From positions 527,501 to 591,500 of the forward strand of contig JACSYO010002017.1 of the NCBI GenBank assembly GCA_016806645.1: 64,000 nt of DNA. Direction: 5' to 3'. A model generated the notes under the pieces. The model searched no databases. It had not been told where the DNA came from and worked only from the letters and a program-made list of their open reading frames with translations. The translations under genes were made by a program, and so were the position numbers. Source of the stretch: Ophiodon elongatus (lineage: Eukaryota > Chordata > Actinopteri > Perciformes > Hexagrammidae). This document shows, one piece after another, positions 1 to 10,623 of this stretch (positions within the stretch are counted from its first letter, which is position 1; each line of letters starts with the position of its first letter).

Positions 1-1384
1 TGCAGGCTTCCTGTCCTACAAGAGGGTCGAAAAAGACACGCTACCTTCATCAGTCAAAGACGTCGGGCGATCAAGATGCATGACAAGGTTTAGCTGGGCT
101 AAATAATAATAAAAAAAAGTATGTCTCTTCAGAAGATGACCTGAGCAAAAATTGTCCTCCACACACACAACATTTTGGGAAGCTCAGCACTAAAACATGA
201 CAGTATGGAGCACTTGGCTCCAAATGACATTGAAAAGACATTAGAAGACAAAAGAGTTTGACAAGCGGCCAAATGCTCAACATGCAAGGCTTTTAGCGTG
301 CAGGGCTGCTTCCTCTTCTCATTGTTTGCCACATGGTCTGATTCACATTCTCGTTTGAGAAAAGGCGACAATCGGGCCGTCCTAGACTGTCACTTTGCAC
401 GACTCAGGAAGTAGCTTCGGGGTAAGGTGAGAGGAGTGTTGGTCAGTAGTGACTCGTCTCTACTGTGTCAACAGCCTTAAAGCTTTCACCGCAGTTTTGT
501 TAAAGCATGTACAGACCTCAAACATCAAACAACTTCTTTGAGTCAGACGCAGTCGTCTGCCTCTGCTTGGTAAAGTCCACTGCATGAGTAGCTTTATTTT
601 CACTTTGGTGGATTGTATTTCATGCGTTTTTTTCTGAGAATCGAGATTCGATTTCACAATACTGAAACGAGGTGAAACCAACATATCTGTTTGTATAAAA
701 TGGTGTGCTATGGGAAATGGTCACAAAAGTTTTCTATGTGATTTGTAGTAGGCATAATAAATCATAAAGATATATGTTTTTTTAAATCTTATTCATTACT
801 TTATCTCACGTTACAGTAGTAAAATCACTTACCTCAGCGTGTAATGTGACAAGCAAAATATAATGTACGGTAGCAATGTTAACTCTTCACTGTCCACACC
901 TCAAGGCACTCATATTAGTGATGTGTTGTTAGTTAAAGCCACTATAGAATGTGAAATTGTCCCATTATTGCACTAGTACTATACTGTATTACTCATTACT
1001 ATGAGTTTTGAGAGTCTGGTCATTTGTCAAAACCACATGAAAAAGAAACAGCTAATGCTAGCTAGCCCCACTCTTTTCTTAGTGTGCAGGAGCTGCCTGT
1101 GTCTCAGCGGGTATTGAAATAACATGAACGAAAGTCAGCGTCTGGTGGGAACCAAGCCCCCTGGAAGAGTAGCCTGGTTTAAAGGAAATTCGAGAGAGTG
1201 GCCAAACTGTGGAATTACAACCTCCGAATCAAAAAAATACTTTTCCCCATAGACTAACATTGGGAACTGCCTAGACTGAAACCTTGAATCGAGCTTAATT
1301 AATTCATTAGGTCTTAAAATAGTAAAATGCATTAAAAGCTATTTTCCTTCCTCTGTTCATGTGAATGAGCCCAAGAACGACGCT
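1..1384. other. intergenic, no gene recognised
   Basis: AT-rich flank without a convincing open frame, splice-paired exon or known repeat. The short open frames here have no recognisable domain. I see nothing to annotate. Confidence 0.5.
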
Positions 1385-1922
1385 GGATCATAGACTGTAT
1401 ATAAAAAGAGACGTGGTCATCGTGACGTCACCCACTGGTTTGTGGACTGCCGCTTTGAAGCCTTGAGTTTGGTGATTTGGCCGTCGCCATCTTGGAATAC
1501 GGTCATCGCCATCATGGCTCTTTACAACCAGTAAACAGAAGTTACCATATTTGGACTGCAAAGGAGAGACATAGATACGCTGTATACGGCTCTGGTAACG
1601 GCAGGGACCTGTCAATCACAGTAAGCCCGCCCAAAAGCATACCCTGCTTTGTGGTCCATTCTACTCTAGATGGGACCATAATTTACTAAATGAACATCAT
1701 GCAGTATTGAAGAAGACTTGAAACCAGCAATTGAGAACATAAACTCATGTTTACAATGTTTACTGAGGTAAATTAAGTGAGAAGAAGGGTCATTTTCTCA
1801 TAGACTTCTATACAATCAGACTTCTTTTTGTAACCAGAGGAGTCGTCCCCTGATGGCCATTGGAAAGAATGCAAGTTGAAGACACTTCCGCATTGGCTTC
1901 ACTCCGGAGGTTGCCGCCTGGG
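1385..1922. repeat. dispersed repeat, copy 1
   Basis: This block shares long stretches with 33915-34470, starting with a 'agactgtatata' box followed by a GACGTCACCCA/GATGTCACCCA region. It ends with a shared block around 'gcattggcttcac' and 'aggttgccg'. The middle contains 'agaggagtcgtcccctga' in both copies. Two diverged copies in one window suggest a dispersed non-autonomous transposon. No coding capacity is visible, and I cannot assign a superfamily. Confidence 0.6.
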
Positions 1923-3250
1923 GAAAGGAGACGCTAGTGCACTTGCTCTATCGGCCCATGGATGTGGAAGATCACCAGAAGATCCGGGTACTATTGAACT
2001 GGGAGGTCAAATTTTTTTGGCTTCATGTGCCACTGAGCAACTTCTATAGAATGAACAAAGCCCCGCCTCTAATGTTGTATCCAGCTCTCTTTATACATCC
2101 ATGGGTGCAACCACTGCTAACGTTAGAAATCTAGGCTAACTAGCCAGCTAGCTTCCACTTTCTGAGTGCAATACAAACTTTATATCACAATGACTGCTCC
2201 CAACTAGTAAATCAAAGATCTCTATTGGAAAAGGGGAAGAAATGTTTTGTATCAACAATCATAGGCTATATAGATCTATGATCTGCTCCAGACAGCAGTG
2301 CACCACTGTATTGATGTTGAGGTGTCTCCTACAAATGCCAGCCCTCAACACTGATGGTGGATGCTAACTAAGCTGCAGTATAATTTTTTGTTTATATTTC
2401 CGTACACAAAAAAATAAGAAGAAATCAAATTTCACTTTAAGATACTACGGTTGAGGTATGTACCATGTGGGGGAAGCATATCAACACAGAGTGTGCTATT
2501 TGTATATTTTATACATAATAGGTTAAAATGAGAGCTTTGAGATACTACCTCTTCACTTCGTTCTCAACCGTTTCCCTCTTTTTATCCAAGCTGCACTCGG
2601 CATTGACAGCTAACCAGAGCATACAACATAACACCTTGTGAACAAGTTAAAAAATAGTACAGAAGAGAGCAGTAATGCAACACTGAATCAGATGTAATTC
2701 ACGACTAGAAACGCTAGAAGAGGATGAAAAAAAAAAACAATGACTCGTCAGTTTTCATATGTGGTTTCCTCTAAATTGCAGACCTCTAATGATTTGTACA
2801 TGAGGTGTTAAAGAGAAGCATTGGAACAAAGTCTGCATCACTGGCATGACGGGAGCTATAAGTTATCAAAATGTACCTTGCAGTAAAGTAAAATAGGTTG
2901 AATCTCTCCCACGCACTCCCTTTGAACTCACTTAACCACACACATGCCCAAACATACACTTACATAAGTAAATCTATCTGTAATCATACAAGGACATCTA
3001 AATCTACCAAATTGAAGAAAAAAACAACCATCTAAGCACTGTGTATATTGTGGAGAACAAAGACGGACGTGCACAACGCCTCCATCCAAAAACCAAAGGT
3101 CCTTTTTATGGTACACAAACATATCACAACTTCTGTCCTCCAACCAAAGAGGACCAAAGAGACTCAATCAATCTAAAATACACCTCTGGTCACCTAAACA
3201 GACTCATCTTTAGCAAAGCGACAAATAGCAGGACTCTAAACCAAACCAGC
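1923..3250. other. intergenic, upstream of gene A
   Basis: Mostly unique, AT-rich sequence. The open frame at 3041-3382 overlaps the gene A leader region but has no known domain, and I do not treat it as coding. Nothing else is supported. Confidence 0.45.
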
Positions 3251-3254
3251 TTAG

Positions 3255-3264
3255 CCAATCACAA
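3255..3264 (+). promoter_or_regulatory. CCAAT box of gene A
   Basis: CCAATCACAA lies about 75 bp upstream of the gene A start codon. It is a variant of the CCAATCAAAC box found at about 70 bp in the other NITR genes here. No TATA box is evident. The regulatory role is inferred from position and recurrence. Confidence 0.5.
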
Positions 3265-3338
3265 ACAGCCTTCGTCTCCTTTAAGGGTTGGCTGCATCCG
3301 TCAAAACACAGGAGACAGACTGCAGAGCTTCAGGGACG

Positions 3339-4809
3339 ATGCCACTTTGCGTTTTTCTTGTGCTTCTCAGTCAAATCTGTGAGTATTTTAAACCCTTTTT
3401 ATATATGCATGACTATAATTTCAAGAGAGAGAGATGAGGTTTTAAAGGCAGAGATACTATAATCGTATGCATTTCTCCTATGCAGGTCAGGTGCCAGCTG
3501 TTAACAAGACCTCAATTATAACTCAGGACAGTGGGGTCATAACAGCTAACGTTGGGCAGAATGTGACTTTAAAGTGCTTTTTTCAGGATAATACTGTCAC
3601 TTATTTCTCTTGGTACCAGCAAAAAATGGGAGGCAAACCTCTCATTATATCAACTGGGATGCGAAAAGCAGAGACGTCCATCTCCCCTGCGTATAAAGAT
3701 AGGTTTCGAATCTCTGAAGAAGAAGGCACCAACCACCTCATAATCGAAAATCTTCACCTGTCGGATTCAGCGACATATTACTGTGGGACTTTAGAATTCT
3801 ACACAATTGTATTTGGACAGGGAGCTTTCCTTCATGTCAAAGCATCACCGTCCAAAATCAGCGCTGTCGTCCATCAGCCGGCGTTGGAGCGCCTTTGGTC
3901 GGGAGACTCTGTGAATTTGAGCTGCACAGGGTATGCTGGTGCATGTGTGGGGGAGCAGAACCTCTACTGGTTCAGACATGGCGCTGCTCAGCCTGCAATC
4001 ATGCATCACAGTGTGGTCAAGTGTGAATATCTCCCCAACGAGCAGCCTCACATGAAAGATTGCACTTTAAACCTCACTTTGAAGTCTGTGAGCTCCCCTG
4101 ATGCAGGGATGTACTACTGTGCTCTGGCCTCCTGTGGGGAGATCGTGTTTGGCAGTGGAACGAGAGTGGAGATTGCAGGTAAGTGATAAAAGCTGATGAG
4201 TGTTTGTTCCCTCCTGCTCATGTTTAAAACAGCCATTAAATGAATCACATTTATCGCATGTATATTTATATAAATATCTAAAAAGGATATGACATGTTTT
4301 CTCTTCACTGCATGTCAGGAGGTTCTTTTCTCCTGGTGTATTGCCTGAGTGCAGCATTGGCAGTTGTCATTGCCATGCTGCTTGTCTTGGCTTTCGTCAT
4401 GTACAAGTTGAAAAAAGTCTGCAAAGGTAAGACTTTCAGAATAAAAGTATTCAACTTTTTTTTTTCTTCTGTATCGATCCGGCTTGATGATTCATGTCTT
4501 GATTTTCAGGCGCTGTTTCTCACCTGGCATGTTGTCCAGCTTCTGACGTCGTGGTAGGTGAAACAACTGCATGATGAAATAAATTCGTACCTATAGAATC
4601 ACTGCATGCCATTTTAATGACAGCTAGTTCATGTTTTCTTCTCATACTACATGTCTCACATAGTTTGTTATTTTTGTCATTACCAGAACCAAGATGCAGG
4701 CATCTATTATGCGGCGCTGAGTCTGAACAGAACAAGTGAACGACACCATACCGAGGACAACAGGGAGAGCGTTTGTGTATACTCTAGAGTAAAGAGTAGA
4801 AAACAGTAA
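3339..4809 (+). CDS. nitr: NITR gene A: V + I ectodomain, TM, ITIM tail
   Basis: Five exons: 3339-3378 (leader MPLCVFLVLLSQI), 3486-4178 (V plus I), 4319-4426 (TM), 4510-4553 (linker) and 4687-4809 (tail, TAA). Phases fit throughout and give about 335 residues. The V domain has Cys in LKCF, WYQQK, the DSATYYC signature and an intact J-like FGQG. The I domain has LSC, YWF, DAGMYYC, the extra-cysteine ALASCG and a second FGSG. The TM segment is hydrophobic without charges. The tail holds a canonical ITIM, IYYAAL, and a weaker CVYSRV. This fits an inhibitory NITR recruiting SHP-type phosphatases. It is clearly more divergent than genes C to H: its I domain lacks their near-identical sequence. 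A polyadenylation signal AATAAA lies at 4918-4923. Family assignment rests on architecture and is strong; lineage number is unknown. Confidence 0.85.
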
Positions 4810-4939
4810 AGTTGTAATTGGCCTTCACAACCAATTATCTCTATGTCCTGTCAATCATTTGCAAGAAAGCAACCATTTATGTGACTAAATGTACAATTTA
4901 AAATAATGTTGAAAGAAAATAAAAGTTGTTTTTATGCAA

Positions 4940-5210
4940 TGTGTGCCACGGTCACATGGGTCTTCTTCCGTACATAAAGTTTAATACTGGATACAGACAC
5001 AGACAGAGCACGCTCAAGAAAATCCCCTACGATCTATTAATATCTTCTTTTGGCAGATACGTATCTTGCACCTTTCAATCTGCAGCCGGCTCTCACCATT
5101 TATCGTTCACACCTATGGTGAAGGCGGATGGAACTACAATATAAGTTTCCATTGGTGGAAACACGAGTCCTAGCAGAGCATGAACACAGGAAGACCGGCC
5201 CGTAGCTTCC
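4940..5210. repeat. duplicated flank block, copy 1
   Basis: Downstream of gene A, this block resembles 43060-43320: shared words include 'gcacgctcaagaaaatcccct' against 'acatgctcaaaaatcccct', a following 'cttctt' stretch, and an 'aggaagactgg'-type end. Two diverged copies, each downstream of an NITR-type gene, suggest a shared duplication unit or a dispersed repeat. No coding function is seen. Confidence 0.5.
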
Positions 5211-5930
5211 AGGCCACAGAGCCTTACATCTCACAGACCTTTGAGAAACATGCATCATGCCTTAGATGCTGTGCAAAAGAAAAACTAAAAATGTTTTCAT
5301 ACCTACAACTCCCAACAGTCCAGATGTATGTCATAGCTCATACGAAGACTGGTCTGAGTGAAGCTTTAAATTCTGTCAAAGTGACGTTCAGTCAGAAACT
5401 GTTTCACAATTTCAGTTCCCTAAAACTCATCATAATGACATTCTCAGATCCAATATGAGGTTCTTCTGGTTGATAAAGTGTACCAAGTCACAGTGAACAG
5501 AACACACAGAAACATCCATCCACTGGTATAAAAAAAGGCTAAAGAACCACATTTTTCTTCACTACAATTAACAACAGAAACTATCATCACAATCAGTTTC
5601 CTGTCTCCTAGTTGCACTTCATATCTTCCTTGTAATTTCATCTATACCAGCGCTAAGAAATGTCAAAACAAAAGATTATCATAAATATACAACTATCAGA
5701 TCAGAGGTCAATGTTAAGTTGCAAGTGACCCAATAAGATCAACCTTTAGATTTTTGCTAAAATGCGTCTTTTATAACATTCTAACTGATGAATGAAAACA
5801 CTCTCTGATCAGTATGCATGTATGTTTTAATTAACATAGTGCCAGGGAGTTAACTCATGTGGGTAACACGTGCCTTCTATTCCTCCAATTCACAACACAT
5901 TCCAACAACAACCATTTTTTACAGCGTCAT
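5211..5930. other. intergenic, nothing recognised
   Basis: Non-repetitive AT-rich DNA between gene A and relic B. No splice-paired exon or domain is visible. Confidence 0.4.
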
Positions 5931-5933
5931 CTT

Positions 5934-6180
5934 AAAGGGACAGTGTGTCGGATTTGGTGGCATCTAGCATGTGTGGTTGCAGATTGCAACCAACTGAATA
6001 CCCCTCTGCTCACCCCTTTCTTTCCAAGACTGTGGTAACATGAGCCGCCGGGTGCAAAACGGTGGGAACCCCGTTCCCCTCACTCAGAGGCCATCCTCCC
6101 CATAATAACACTACTTTAGGAGCAACGGAAGTCAGACGGCGGCTGGCGGTACTACAGTTTTGCTGTCTGCCGCTCATAGA
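5934..6180. repeat. partial MITE-like repeat, copy 1
   Basis: It begins with 'taaagggacagtgtgt' and includes 'aactgtggtaacatgagccgcc'-like and 'caacggaagtcaga' stretches. These resemble parts of the longer element at 28767-29301. I take it as a degraded, internally deleted copy of the same fish MITE-like family. Confidence 0.5.
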
Positions 6181-6219
6181 ACACTGACCATGTGATCATT
6201 TAGAGTCATCGCTGATTGA

Positions 6220-6229
6220 CCAATCAAAC
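6220..6229 (+). promoter_or_regulatory. CCAATCAAAC box of relic B
   Basis: CCAATCAAAC followed by ACAGTAGAGAA, 54 bp before the residual leader ATG. The box survives although the gene behind it has collapsed, so relic B was duplicated together with its promoter. Confidence 0.6.
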
Positions 6230-6282
6230 ACAGTAGAGAACATATAGCGATGCTCTCAAGTCACCCAGGAAATTTCAATGAG

Positions 6283-6760
6283 ATGACCCCTCCGATGTTG
6301 GCGTTGTATGTGTCATGTCCGCTCTTAGGGTGTAGACGTGACTTTGAAATGTTTCTATGAAGATTTCTGGTATCAATGGGCTTTTGAACAGAAACCACAG
6401 CAGGTGTCTACATTTTTTAACTTGACAAAATGCCCGTGATGGACAACTCATATGTCGTGTGGACATAAACTGTTTGGAGACGGGACCAAGCTGGACTTTG
6501 AGGGTCAGTAAAACTAGCAAAGACTGTCTGTTAATTAAATAGTGATGGATACTTTCTGATCAGATTTAATGAAAACAATGATGGACGTTATGTACCACCT
6601 GCAGATGATGAAGAATCTCATGTTTTGGTGTGTTTCTTGAGTGGAGCTTTACCATTGACCACCATCCTGGTTGTTTCCCTGGCTCTACAAGACAGAGAGA
6701 CGCCACCTGAGTGAATGTGTGTACTCCAGTGGAAGGCACGGCAGAGCTTGATATGTTTCA
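6283..6760 (+). pseudogene. NITR relic B, multiply deleted
   Basis: Recognisable pieces appear in gene order but without the intervening sequence. A leader (ATG at 6283, reading MTPPMLALY, like gene H) runs straight into a V fragment with 'tgaaatgtttctatgaag', then 'ctggtatcaatgggc' and EQKP. This jumps to the last strand of an I domain (CGHKLFGDGTKLDFEG-like, about 6450-6505). A TM remnant follows at about 6605-6690 with FLSGALPLTTILVV. It is joined directly to the last-exon motif ECVYSSG near 6708-6735. At least three internal deletions (leader to V, V to I, TM to tail) remove both domain cores, so no receptor can be made. The C-terminal pieces resemble the C to H subfamily. Confidence 0.8.
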
Positions 6761-6954
6761 TTAGTCTGTTACTAGAGATGTCATTTTGATCAAATTTCAC
6801 CTCCGTATAATGGAAAGATTAACCTTGCAAAGCGACAATTAAATACATTCATTTACAGTCAAGCCTGGTCTCTTTGATAAGGTGTCATTTTTCCACTCTC
6901 GCTTTACTTGTAGCATGTCTGACTCCTTCAAGGTGTGTTAACGTGTTCAGAAAC

Positions 6955-7300
6955 ATCACAGCCGGCCCTCTCACAGCAGGGCGACAACAAGACAACGTGT
7001 AATTTATAAAATTCACTTTGCATGCGGCACAAACTAATGTGTGAGTATCTCTACGTTATTTTTTCATAGGTTGTTGACAGTAAATGTGTGAATTGCATGT
7101 GAGGATCTTTTTTTAGCCTCGATGTGGTCGGCAGTCAAAGACAATCTCTCGATACATTTGGTCGCATACTTCTCGAGGACCCTCGGCTCTCTTTGTCTTT
7201 GTGGTTTCAAACAGGAAGTGTGCTGTGTTTTTATGCACAGCAGCGACACAGTACAACTCTAATGCCCAGACTATTTCCAGTAACTTACATATTAATGTGT
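6955..7300. repeat. NITR downstream-flank repeat, copy 1
   Basis: The core at 7120-7275 is clearly shared with 14555-14690: 'ggtcggcagtcaaaga', 'tctttgtggtttca', 'acaggaagt', and an identical 'cacagtacaactctaatgcc' run. Weaker relatives sit downstream of gene D (about 19500-19720) and at 51800-51920. It marks the 3' flank of a tandemly duplicated gene unit. Confidence 0.65.
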
Positions 7301-8280
7301 AAACATTTACAGCTCCGATATAACAAATGTCCTATCACGATTAATCAAAGTCAGCCTGCTATTTCCAACGGATAGACAGTTGTGCTAACATAGGCATTCC
7401 ATCTACTGATGTATCAACCAAGCAGTGGCCATGACGTGTGTTTTTGGAAGGAGCTGGTGTTGCAGTGAACATTAAGTTACTGTTACCAGCAATATTAGCC
7501 ACATGTAACCACAACAAAAAATCTATAATTAAAATTGCTGATGTAATACGGACATACCACTGTAAAAATATTTCACTATACATTTACAGTAAATTACTGG
7601 CTAGTAGAGGTATTACTTTAACAATAAGTTACTGAATAATTTTCACAGTAAATTGCTGTAAAATTAAGACTGTATATTAAGACCTTAAAGTAGTTATGCC
7701 AGTATATTAGTGTAATTTGGCAGTATACTCCTGTAGAATTACTGTAAAATTCTGAATATGGTCTTATGTTGTAAAATGTGACAGTTAAAGCTTGGGAAGT
7801 GGTAATAATGGAAATTATTTTGAAATATTACAGCTAAATCTCGTGAAATCCTGGAAATTATTTACGGTGCAGGTTACAGCAACGCACCATCATCTTCCTT
7901 CTTTCGATTAATTTTTTGAACAAATGTTCCAACCTCCTGTTATGCCACACAATGTCAGTGTATAGTCCATGGGGGAAATTGATGCATAGAATGTTGGCAA
8001 GACTTAAAGAGATTATAGACACAACATTGTGTCATCACAAATGCTTGTGCTTTTTTAAAACTGATGATTTAAAAAAAATGACTAAAGTGAACTAAAGTGT
8101 TGTTTAACCTGAAAGTACCCTAATGAGTTATTTTCAATAAAACCCTTACAGAACATCAACTAAGTAACTAGTAAGTTTCACAGTAAAATACATGCCACTG
8201 CCCACATTCCTGATCACATGTACGGAATGAAAGAGTAGAAATCAGACAAGTGGAACGTCTCTCTGGTGACCTGTTTGAGC
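7301..8280. repeat. AT-rich region with CAGTAAAT/ACTGTAAA repeats
   Basis: From about 7550 to 7780 the sequence is full of short interspersed 'acagtaaatt', 'actgtaaaat' and 'cagtaaat' words on both strands, a degenerate low-complexity repeat. The remainder, to 8280, is unique AT-rich DNA leading to the gene C promoter. No gene is visible. Confidence 0.45.
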
Positions 8281-8283
8281 TTG

Positions 8284-8293
8284 CCAATCAAAC
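8284..8293 (+). promoter_or_regulatory. CCAATCAAAC box of gene C
   Basis: The box ends 68 bases before the ATG at 8362, followed by 'gtggagaaca'. Same position and orientation as in the other NITR genes. A CCAAT-box role is inferred. Confidence 0.65.
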
Positions 8294-8361
8294 AACGTCT
8301 TCTCTCTTTGGAGTGGAGAACATATTGAGATTCATTCATTCAACTTGGACTTGTGAACACG

Positions 8362-10384
8362 ATGACATCTTCAAGGTTTGCTTTGTACCTGACTTATCTG
8401 TTCCTGGGAACAACAGGTCAGTTGTCTGTTGTGAATGTATTTTCATACTTCTATATTTAATATGATTACAAATGTTGCATGCAGGCATTGTGATAAACTT
8501 TTATCATTTAATAAAATGTGCTCCTCCTGGATCTCTCTTGTCTTCAGCTCAGATGACCAATGTGGAATCGACCATATATGTGCGTCAAGACTGTGGTTTT
8601 TATTCGGCAGATGTTGGCGACAGCTTGACTTTGCAATGTTTCTACAGAGGCATTGCAATGATCTATTACTGGTATAAACAAACTTTGGGACAGAAACCAA
8701 TGCTGGTGTCCACATTCTATAAACATGAAAAAAATGGCACCTTTCAGAACGAATTCAACAACGATCCTCGTTTCACACTCGACACAGGAAACGGTAAAAA
8801 TCACTTGACAATCTCTGATTTACACAATTCAGACTCGGCTACTTACTACTGTGCAGGTTATTATACATACGATTTTGAGTTTGTAGAGGGCGCTATCGTT
8901 AATGTAAAAGGTTCAGGTTTGAACGTCCCAGCTTTGGTCCATCAGTCAGCATCTGAGACCATCCAGCCAGGAGGCTCTGTGACTCTGAACTGCACAGTTC
9001 ACACTGGGACCTGTGATGGACAACACAGTGTTTACTGGTTCAAAGACTCTGAAGACTCTCATCCAGGACTCATTTACACCCACGGAGGCAGGAATGATCA
9101 GTGTGAGAGGAAACCCAACACGCAAACACACACCTGTAGCTACAACCTGCCGATTAAGAACCTGACTCTGTTTCACGCTGGGACCTACTGTGCTGTTGCC
9201 TCGTGCGGACACATACTGTTTGGAGTGGAGAAAAAGTCAGACTTAGAGGGTAAGTAACATTTCATATACACCGTTGTTGTCATTACTACCTCCTCGATGT
9301 TCTACAGCTTGGTAATGTCTCCTATCATCTTGATCTGCAGATGAAGTCTCCTCTTTTTTCTTGATGTATTTCTTGAGTGGAGCTTTGGCATTCACCACCA
9401 TCCTGGTTGTTTTACTGGCATACGCAGCATTTAAAATGAACAACAGAAACCGCTGCCAATGTACAGGTATGCTTACTGTCATTTGTAACTTTTGATAGTG
9501 TATATTTATGCAGTTGATAGTGGTGGGGCGACCATTTCAGGTTGATACGAAGAATAAAGTCAACCTAATCAATACAAGAGTTTCAGAAATCAACTTATTA
9601 CACCATAATGATTACTGCCACATACCATGGAGATATGTTTATGGTTTATCTGCTACAAATCTAAAGTACAACTTCAGATTTTCAGTCATCACTTTGAGGG
9701 AGACAGTCAACACAAATATTAACTATTGAGGCTGTGAGATGATTGATGGAGACTTTACACTGTTAAATGGTGCTGGTGTTTTGGTATAAATTGGTTTTAG
9801 TTTGGATCTTTATCAATTAATGTGTTGATAAGTATTACTCATAAAATCAATATGGTATTTATTTTTCTTTGCCAGACTCAAGATCTTCAGCTGACTTGAC
9901 TCCAAATGCAGTGGTGAGTACTTTTCAAGTCTTTCACCACTATAAATATAAATATATAGATATACGACAACAAAGTATGGGGGGTCTACACCTATGAAAA
10001 TTAAGGCAATTCAGTACAATAGCTCTGAAATACATACTGCATATACCTGTCTGGTCTTTTCCACTACCTGAACTTACCTAGTCATATCTAGGACTTTGAC
10101 TCTTTGGTTCTAGGTTCAACCACATGAATTTCCACTGTGTGTACAAACCAGAACGCTTTGGATATGTGTCATTGCATTATATAAGTGTTGCTTTTATTGT
10201 GTTTACATATGTATGTGTCAGATAAGTATTGATAGGGTAATTAAAAATTATATTTCATGACCAGGATTACCAAGATTCAGACAACCTCCATTACGCCGCT
10301 TTAAGGGGACACAAGATCAACAGATCAACAAGACAGAGGGACGACACACAAAATGAATGTGTGTACTCCAGTGTAAGGCAATAG
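8362..10384 (+). CDS. nitr: NITR gene C, inhibitory type
   Basis: Exons: 8362-8416 (leader MTSSRFALYLTYLFLGTT), 8548-9249 (V plus I), 9341-9466 (TM), 9876-9913 (linker) and 10265-10384 (tail, TAG), about 346 residues in consistent phase. V: LQCFYRG, YYWYKQ, DSATYYC, then a CDR3-like AGYYTYDFEF. The J-like motif is FVEG, not FGxG. I domain: the shared subfamily sequence with SGLNVPALVHQ, LNC, GTCDGQHSVYWF and six cysteines. It lacks one codon at the last framework cysteine (GTYC instead of GTYYC), and its terminal J-like motif is eroded (FGVE). TM has no charged residue. Tail: canonical ITIM LHYAAL plus CVYSSV. AATAAA at 10488-10493. The RTE LINE lies 240 bp downstream. Probably functional and inhibitory; the codon loss may affect folding. 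Confidence 0.85.
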
Positions 10385-10610
10385 AGCTGGGAATATTTCA
10401 TGTCTATGTCATTTCTGTTCAAGAGGAATGTGTCAAGCTATTCTGAAATAGGAACATTGCTGTCACATCCTTTCCTTGCAGTAAACTAATAAAACGTTTT
10501 TTTTCAAGAGTTCAACAGGTCGCGCTTCATTATTGAGAGTGTGTACACGACCACAGAAACTGGCCACACCCATCTGTTTGTTGCCCCTAATGCCTGGAAG
10601 ACGCTTTGTC

Positions 10611-10623
10611 GTAGTTATGTCTC
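10611..10623. repeat. target-site duplication, left, of RTE copy 1
   Basis: GTAGTTATGTCTC, identical to 13966-13978 on the other side of the element. The bases outside the pair differ. Confidence 0.9.

Noticed and set aside
3041..3382. 113-codon open frame upstream of gene A
   Set aside because: No domain, and it overlaps the gene A leader in another frame. Gene A has a phase-consistent leader at 3339.
9024..9030. CACAGTG, identical to a recombination-signal heptamer, in each I domain
   Set aside because: It is part of the coding sequence for QHSVYW, conserved for protein reasons. There is no nonamer at 12 or 23 bp, and V and J-like parts are already joined in the germline.
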